Assembly (NCBI RefSeq): GCF_934754925.1
Contig: NZ_CAKVJA010000047.1
Location: 1 to 19,822 of the forward strand
Direction: 5' to 3'
Length of the DNA stretch: 19,822 nucleotides
From: an uncultured Clostridium sp.
GTDB lineage: Bacteria > Bacillota > Clostridia > Clostridiales > Clostridiaceae
Made by a program: the position numbers and the translations under genes. The notes below the pieces were generated by a model, which ran no database searches, was not told the origin of the DNA, and saw only the letters and a program-made list of their open reading frames with translations. Each line of letters begins with the position of its first letter. Positions within the stretch are counted from its first letter, which is position 1. This document shows positions 14,975 to 19,822 of the stretch, piece by piece.

Positions 14975-15937
14975 TTATACAATAAAAGTACTTTGATCTA
15001 TCCATGTATATTCAGGTTTTAATTCTTTAATATCATCTGCTAATTTAAATAATGCTAAATCCTTTTCTTTACATTCAAGCATTATATCTATATCAGTATT
15101 AAAATGTTTAATATTTTCTAAAAAGTTTACAAAGTCTTGTGCATTAATAAAATCAGAATGTTTTCGATCATTTTCACCATCTCTAGGTGAAGAAAAATGA
15201 AGTTTTGGTGGAAGTTTTTCATTTTTCCAAGTAGTAAATATATCTGGAATTAAATCATATATGTTATCGTCTGTATTATTGCAATTATGATGATGAATAT
15301 CTAAAACCATAGGTCTTTTTAATTCATTACATAGAAAAAGTGTTTCTTTAGCTGTATAAGTTTTATCATCATTTTCAATAATTATTTTAGATGTAACCTC
15401 TTCAGGAAAGGTTTTAAAATTAGTAATAAATCTTTCTATGCCAGCTTCTTTGCCATTTGTAGCTCCACCAACATGAATTACCATTTTTCCTAAATCATAT
15501 TTAAAATCTTCAAACCATTCGGCTTGCCTTAATAAATTTATTTTAGTATTTTCAACAACTTTAGGATTAATGCTATTAATTACATTAAATTCATCAGGAT
15601 GAGTATCTACTCTCATTTTAGAATTATTTATTAATTTTCCTACATATTCAAAATCCTTTTTTAAAAACTCTCTATGTCCCCAATATCCAACTTCAGGATG
15701 AGTAACTAAAGGGATTAAAGCAGAAGTAATTCTATAGAAATGAATATTATTTTCTATATTATATTTAATAATAGTTTCTAAATCCTTTAAATTAGAAGCA
15801 GCTACAGCTTTTAGCTTTTCTAACTTTTTATCAGGAAGAGTAATTTTGTTATAGTTTGAAAATGTTACCGTACTAGAAGCAGTAACTTTTTTACCAAGAG
15901 TTTTTGAAATAGCAACATATCCAAGTCTAATTTGCAT
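14975..15937 (-). CDS. uvsE: UV-damage endonuclease UvsE/UVDE
   Basis: TIM-barrel, metal-dependent endonuclease that nicks DNA 5' to UV photoproducts and some abasic sites, starting an alternative excision pathway. The 320-aa protein begins with the family start IRLGYVAIS. Metal and catalytic residues equivalent to those in Thermus UVDE can be placed at His80, His113, His155, Glu188, Asp213, His216, Lys245 (the modified lysine), His247, His260 and Glu288. The Asn near residue 10 is replaced by Ser11, and the damage-probing Gln-Tyr pair reads Glu116-Phe117. GGAGG precedes the ATG on the minus strand. Single-gene transcript. No SOS (LexA) box was seen upstream. Confidence 0.93.
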   Translation of the reverse strand: MQIRLGYVAISKTLGKKVTASSTVTFSNYNKITLPDKKLEKLKAVAASNLKDLETIIKYNIENNIHFYRITSALIPLVTHPEVGYWGHREFLKKDFEYVGKLINNSKMRVDTHPDEFNVINSINPKVVENTKINLLRQAEWFEDFKYDLGKMVIHVGGATNGKEAGIERFITNFKTFPEEVTSKIIIENDDKTYTAKETLFLCNELKRPMVLDIHHHNCNNTDDNIYDLIPDIFTTWKNEKLPPKLHFSSPRDGENDRKHSDFINAQDFVNFLENIKHFNTDIDIMLECKEKDLALFKLADDIKELKPEYTWIDQSTFIV

Positions 15938-15969
15938 AATTTTCCTCCAATAATATAAATAATAATAAT

Positions 15970-15989
15970 TTTATTATGTGCATAATAAA
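15970..15989. promoter_or_regulatory. Perfect 9-bp inverted repeat upstream of uvsE
   Basis: TTTATTATG, then TG, then CATAATAAA, centred about 42 bases before the uvsE start codon. Its symmetry and place suggest an operator, but it does not match LexA, Rex or cre patterns that I know. Confidence 0.45.
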
Positions 15990-16192
15990 TCAAGCATATG
16001 TTTTAATTTTAGTCATAAATATTTAAATGTAATTTTTGTTGTAATATCTACATAATAGTTATATATAATAAAATATTACATATAATCCAAAATAAATTTA
16101 ATTAAAGAACAATCAAAACTTATAAAAATGTTGTATAATAATATTGTTAGGATTATAGATTATTTTAAAGTCCTACCGAGGGGAGAAATCTT

Positions 16193-16759
16193 ATGCTAGT
16201 AAACACACATTTAGTCATAGGTTCATATTGTTATAATTTGTGTAATAAAAAATATAATTTAAATATAAATAAAAAAAGATTTTTAGCAGGATGTATAGAA
16301 CCAGATTTACACAAGAGAGCAAATAAGATTCAACACACATATAGTGTTTCAAAAGATAAAATGATTGAATATAAAGAATACGTTGAAAATAATGATTTAG
16401 ATATTAATGAAGTATCATTTATTATAGGAAAAATAGCCCATTATATTGCAGATTGTTTTTGTAAATATCACTTAGAAGAATACTATGGTAAGGATATGAA
16501 AAAACATTTTGCATATGAAGTTAATTTGCATTTAATTTTAAGAAAAACCTTAAAGAGTAATGAAAATGTTTTTAAAAATTTACTAGATAATATAGATGAC
16601 TCTGTAGATTATCTTGAAGAATTAAAGATAAGTAGGAAAGAGTATTTAAGTTTAGAGGAAGATGCTATAAATGATATATTATATACAACAAAGATGATTT
16701 GTCAGCTTTTATATTTAACACAAAAATACTTTATAAAAGCATTTGAGTCATATATTTGA
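16193..16759 (+). CDS. Cytosolic zinc-dependent phospholipase C-like protein
   Basis: A 188-aa helical protein of the Zn_dep_PLPC family. Residues His83, Asp87, His93, His105 and Glu109 have exactly the spacing of His126, Asp130, His136, His148 and Glu152 in C. perfringens alpha-toxin. His6, Asp38 and His48 match the remaining ligands His11, Asp56 and His68. Unlike the toxin it has no signal peptide, no N-terminal Trp ligand and no C-terminal lipid-binding (PLAT) domain, so it acts inside the cell. GAGGGGAG precedes the ATG. It is flanked by its own terminator. Similar small proteins are common in clostridia; the substrate is unknown, and phospholipase activity is not implied. Confidence 0.85.
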   Translation: MLVNTHLVIGSYCYNLCNKKYNLNINKKRFLAGCIEPDLHKRANKIQHTYSVSKDKMIEYKEYVENNDLDINEVSFIIGKIAHYIADCFCKYHLEEYYGKDMKKHFAYEVNLHLILRKTLKSNENVFKNLLDNIDDSVDYLEELKISRKEYLSLEEDAINDILYTTKMICQLLYLTQKYFIKAFESYI

Positions 16760-16773
16760 TTTAAGAAATATTT

Positions 16774-16816
16774 ACACAGTAGTGGTAATATATAAATTAC
16801 CATTACTGTGTTTTTT
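16774..16816 (+). terminator. Terminator of the zinc phospholipase-like gene
   Basis: A 16-bp stem (16774-16789 with 16796-16811, one G-T pair) with a 6-base loop, followed by six T. Confidence 0.93.
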
Positions 16817-16854
16817 ATTATAACAAAATCTTAAATAGTAATTATAGACAGTCA

Positions 16855-16863
16855 TGATATAAT
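16855..16863 (+). promoter_or_regulatory. Extended -10 promoter of the GTPase-nudC operon
   Basis: TGATATAAT is an extended -10 element (TGnTATAAT) 43 bases before the GTPase start. No good -35 box lies 17 bases upstream, which is usual for extended -10 promoters. Confidence 0.5.
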
Positions 16864-16906
16864 TTAAATATAAAGTTATTTACTGTTTATAGAAAAAGGT
16901 GATTAG

Positions 16907-18850
16907 ATGAAAAAAACAATAGGAGTATTAGCTCATGTAGATGCTGGAAAAACTACTTTTTCTGAACAAATTCTTTATCATACTAATGCAATTAGAAGTA
17001 GAGGAAGAGTAGATCATAAAAATTCCTTTTTAGATAGTCATGATATAGAAAAGGAAAGAGGAATTACAGTATTTTCAGATCAAGCGGTATTTGAAATAGA
17101 AAAATCAAAATATTATTTAGTAGATACACCAGGACATATAGATTTTTCTTGTGAAATGGAAAGAAGCATAAGTATTATGGATTATGCAATTATAGTCATA
17201 AGTGCGGTAGAAGGTGTACAATCTCATACAGAAACAGTATGGAGATTACTTAAAAAATATAATGTTCCTACATTTTTCTTTATTAATAAGTTAGATAGGA
17301 CTGGAGCAAATTTAGATAATGCAATTAATGAAATAAAGACAGATTTAACTAAAGATGTTTGCTATATAGAAAATATTAGAGATATTAAAGATGATGTAAT
17401 AGAATTTATAGCTGAAAGAGATGAAGAGTTATTAGAAAAGTATTTTAATGGAGAATATAATAATGATTTATGGATTAATAAATTAAGAATTTTAATTAAA
17501 CAAATGAATATATTTCCATGTTTTTCAGGATCAGCGCTTCAAGATCAAGGAATAACTGAGTTTTTAGATTCTTTAGAAGAGTTAACAGTTACTAATTACA
17601 ATGAAAATGACGAATTTTCAGGAGTTGTATATAAGATACGACATGATGATAATGGAACGAGAATTACATTTATTAAAGCTTTAAGTGGGATACTAAAGGT
17701 TAGAGATGAAATAAATAGTAGTAGTTCAAAAGAAAAAATAAGCACTATAAGAGTCTATAATGGAAGTAAGTTTTCTACAGTAGATAAAGTAGAGGCTGGT
17801 GATATTTTTGCAGTAACAGGAATTACAAGTTTAAGTGTAGGTGATGGAGTAGGAGCATTAAAAGAAAAGTTGAAGTTTAATATGATTCCAACCTTAATGT
17901 CTAGTGTAATTTTTGATAAATCATGTAATGTAAAAGAAGTATTAGGATATTTTAGAATATTAGAAGCTGAAGATCCTGCTTTAAATGTTATCTGGAACGA
18001 AACTCTTCAGGAAATACATGTTCATATTATGGGAAAGATACAATTAGAAGTATTAAAGGAAGTTATATTAGAAAGATTTAATTTTAATGTAGACTTTGGA
18101 CCATGTGAAATAATATATAAAGAAACTATAAATAATATAGTTAATGGCTATGGACATTTTGAACCATTAAAACATTATGCAGAAGTACATTTGAAGTTAG
18201 AAAGTCTTCCTAGAGGATCTGGAATTGTTTTTGAAAACAAATGTCATTCTGATAATTTAACTACTGGACATCAAAATTTGATAAAAACTCATTTATTTGA
18301 AAGAAAACATAAAGGAATATTAACAGGTTCAGAGATTACAGATATTAAATTTACTCTTTTAACAGGTAGGGCACATAACAAACATACAGAAGGTGGAGAC
18401 TTTAGGGAAGCGACCTTTAGGGCTTTAAGGCAAGGATTAGAAAAAGCAGATAATATATTATTAGAGCCATTTTATAAATTTTCAATAGATGTAGAGTTAG
18501 AATATATGGGAAGGGTTTTATCAGATATTCAAAGGCTTTGTGGAAATTTTAATCCACCAGAAACTAGTTTAAATAAAGTTAAAATAACAGGAAGAGGGCC
18601 AGTAGCAACTTTTATGAATTATAGTATGGAACTTGTTGCATTTACTAAAGGAAGAGGAAATATAAATTTAATATTTGATGGATATGATGTATGTCATAAT
18701 AGGGAAGAAGTTCTTAAAAAAAGAGCTTATAACAAGAATGCAGATATAGAATATTCTTCAAATTCAGTATTTTGTTCTAAAGGGCAAGGCTTTATTGTAC
18801 CCTGGAATGAAGTAGAGAAGTATATGCATTGTGAAATTATAGAAGAGTAG
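16907..18850 (+). CDS. TetM-like ribosomal-protection-type translational GTPase
   Basis: EF-G-like GTPase of 647 aa in the TetM/TetO superfamily. G motifs: AHVDAGKTT (9-17), RGIT (51-54), DTPGH (73-77), NKLD (127-130) and SGSAL (from 207). The length fits TetM-type proteins, which lack the extra EF-G sequence. It differs clearly from TetM/TetB(P): the domain IV loop, which in TetM carries the Pro-Val-Ser tip, here reads GRAHNKHTEGGDF, and the C-terminus is unlike the TetM one. It is probably a chromosomal clostridial paralogue that frees ribosomes from a drug or stall. AAAAGGTG precedes the ATG. The nudC-like gene starts 14 bases after the stop. Tetracycline resistance should not be assumed. 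Confidence 0.85.
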   Translation: MKKTIGVLAHVDAGKTTFSEQILYHTNAIRSRGRVDHKNSFLDSHDIEKERGITVFSDQAVFEIEKSKYYLVDTPGHIDFSCEMERSISIMDYAIIVISAVEGVQSHTETVWRLLKKYNVPTFFFINKLDRTGANLDNAINEIKTDLTKDVCYIENIRDIKDDVIEFIAERDEELLEKYFNGEYNNDLWINKLRILIKQMNIFPCFSGSALQDQGITEFLDSLEELTVTNYNENDEFSGVVYKIRHDDNGTRITFIKALSGILKVRDEINSSSSKEKISTIRVYNGSKFSTVDKVEAGDIFAVTGITSLSVGDGVGALKEKLKFNMIPTLMSSVIFDKSCNVKEVLGYFRILEAEDPALNVIWNETLQEIHVHIMGKIQLEVLKEVILERFNFNVDFGPCEIIYKETINNIVNGYGHFEPLKHYAEVHLKLESLPRGSGIVFENKCHSDNLTTGHQNLIKTHLFERKHKGILTGSEITDIKFTLLTGRAHNKHTEGGDFREATFRALRQGLEKADNILLEPFYKFSIDVELEYMGRVLSDIQRLCGNFNPPETSLNKVKITGRGPVATFMNYSMELVAFTKGRGNINLIFDGYDVCHNREEVLKKRAYNKNADIEYSSNSVFCSKGQGFIVPWNEVEKYMHCEIIEE

Positions 18851-18864
18851 AGGAGTATAAATGT

Positions 18865-19692
18865 ATGATTAATAACGATAATTATATGAATTTTATAGCA
18901 GATCCTAAATTCCCAGAGGGAAATAGAGATGAGGATTTATATTTTTTATTTCAAGATAAAATGATTCTAATTAAAGAAGATATGGGGAAGGTATTTATTC
19001 CAACATTTAAAGATATTAAAAAATTAATTGATGGCCTTGAGATAATGTATCATTTAGGTAAACTTAATGAAATACATTGTTTTTGTGGAGAAATAAGCTC
19101 ATGTGTTAAGGTATCAGGAGAATTAAAATTTATTGCCTTAAGGCAAGGAACTGCTATTATAGATAAAGACATTGCTCCTATTTGTGGAAGAGCAGCTCAA
19201 ATTATTCATTTCCATAAAACTAATAAGTTTTGTGGAATATGTGGTGGAAAAAATGATTTTGTTGGCTATGAGTTTGCAATGAAGTGTAATAAATGTGGAT
19301 ATATGAGTTATCCACAAATTTGTCCTGCAATTATAGTTGGAATAACTAAAGGTGATAAAATTTTATTAGCTAATAACAAAAATTTCCCAAAGGGGTTACA
19401 TAGTAATATAGCTGGATTTTTAGATGTAAATGAAACACTAGAAGAATGTGTAAAACGTGAAGTATTAGAAGAGGTAAATATAAAGGTAAAAAATATTAAA
19501 TATTTTTCAAGCCAACCATGGCCATATCCTAATTCTATTATGATTGGATTTACAGCTGAATATGAAAGTGGAGATATAAAGGTTGATGGTAAAGAAATTA
19601 TTCATGCAGATTGGTATAGCAAAGATGATTTACCAATATTACCGGATGAAAATACTATTGCAAGAAAAATTATAGATGAACTTTTGAAATAA
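18865..19692 (+). CDS. nudC: NAD+ diphosphatase/Nudix hydrolase, NudC-like
   Basis: A 275-aa hydrolase that cleaves NAD(H) to NMN(H) and AMP; NudC enzymes also remove NAD caps from RNA. Zinc-ribbon cysteines are Cys123, Cys126, Cys141 and Cys144. The Nudix box is at 184-206 (Gly184, Glu190, REVLEE at 198-203), with Asn205 in place of the usual last Gly. The NudC-specific SQPWPYP motif is at 216-222. AGGAG at 18851-18855 serves the ATG at 18865. A nearer ATG at 18861 is out of frame and stops after three codons, overlapping the true start. It is probably co-transcribed with the GTPase gene. Confidence 0.92.
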   Translation: MINNDNYMNFIADPKFPEGNRDEDLYFLFQDKMILIKEDMGKVFIPTFKDIKKLIDGLEIMYHLGKLNEIHCFCGEISSCVKVSGELKFIALRQGTAIIDKDIAPICGRAAQIIHFHKTNKFCGICGGKNDFVGYEFAMKCNKCGYMSYPQICPAIIVGITKGDKILLANNKNFPKGLHSNIAGFLDVNETLEECVKREVLEEVNIKVKNIKYFSSQPWPYPNSIMIGFTAEYESGDIKVDGKEIIHADWYSKDDLPILPDENTIARKIIDELLK

Positions 19693-19822
19693 ATTGCGCA
19701 CCAAAGCGTTAATGTCGTGATGCCGAAAATTAATGATATAACCTCCATTAAGTCATATAATTTCGCTAAGAATTTATATTATTATTTCCATAAAATTAGC
19801 TAAAGCTTCGAAGTTCGCTATC
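19693..19822. other. Compositionally distinct right-edge segment, possible coding remnant or dispersed repeat
   Basis: Directly after nudC the first 33 bases are about half G+C, far above the surroundings. On the minus strand, 19821-19774 reads IANFEALANFMEIII then stop. From 19778 the neighbouring frame reads YKFLAKLYDLMEVIS then LIFGITTLTLWCAI. Joined by one frameshift these would make a continuous hydrophobic peptide. No ribosome binding site, terminator or full gene can be assigned. It may be a broken small gene or an intergenic repeat. Confidence 0.35.

Noticed and set aside
16142..16177. Stem TAGGA...TCCTA before the zinc phospholipase-like gene as a regulatory hairpin
   Set aside because: Only about five or six base pairs around a loop of over 15 AT-rich bases, no better than chance here.
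16193..16759. Secreted alpha-toxin or virulence phospholipase
   Set aside because: No signal peptide, no N-terminal Trp ligand and no C-terminal lipid-binding domain.
16907..18850. Calling this tet(M) or tetB(P) and claiming tetracycline resistance
   Set aside because: The domain IV loop and C-terminus differ too much from known Tet proteins, and no mobile-element or leader-attenuation context is present.

Overview
The window is very AT-rich, with strong AGGAGG-type ribosome binding sites, short intergenic gaps and many U-tailed hairpins. Codon use is dominated by A/T-ending codons. Together with the gene content (cobalamin salvage, chromosomal TetM-like GTPase, YtrA-type GntR regulator, GntP permease, alpha-toxin-like zinc protein) this points to a Clostridium sensu stricto chromosome. 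No insertion sequence, integrase, phage gene, rRNA, tRNA or CRISPR array was seen.

Region 1 (1-6490) is a vitamin B12 block. The end of a CobD-type PLP decarboxylase enters from the left edge. A perfect-consensus sigma-A promoter straddles its stop codon and drives a cobalamin riboswitch leader that ends in an intrinsic terminator. Below it lies a tight operon: btuF-like lipoprotein, btuC-like permease, btuD-like ATPase, a DUF71 (PP-loop) protein of the kind predicted to act in B12 salvage, and cobyric acid synthase. Uptake and amidation of corrinoids are therefore under B12 feedback.

Region 2 (6490-10090) is a CUT1 sugar ABC importer: lipoprotein binding protein and two permeases, with no ATPase, hydrolase or regulator in the window. 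Its upstream region holds a promoter and three LacI/CcpA-type operator-like sites. A hairpin separates the binding-protein gene from the permease genes. A bidirectional terminator closes the operon against the converging GntP-family permease (10125-11504, minus).

Region 3 (11505-13804) has a 42-codon gene for a Cys-rich basic peptide with its own strong terminator. It is followed by a YtrA-type GntR repressor whose promoter is buried in a perfect 21-bp inverted repeat, and by a co-transcribed multi-pass membrane protein.

Region 4 (13756-15990) is on the minus strand: an SDR oxidoreductase and a UvsE/UVDE UV-damage endonuclease, with hairpins between them.

Region 5 (16000-19822) is on the plus strand. 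It holds a small cytosolic protein with the zinc-ligand spacing of clostridial alpha-toxin, then an operon of a TetM-like ribosomal-protection-type GTPase and a NudC-like Nudix hydrolase. The last 130 bases are less AT-rich and look like a degraded coding remnant or dispersed repeat running off the right edge.
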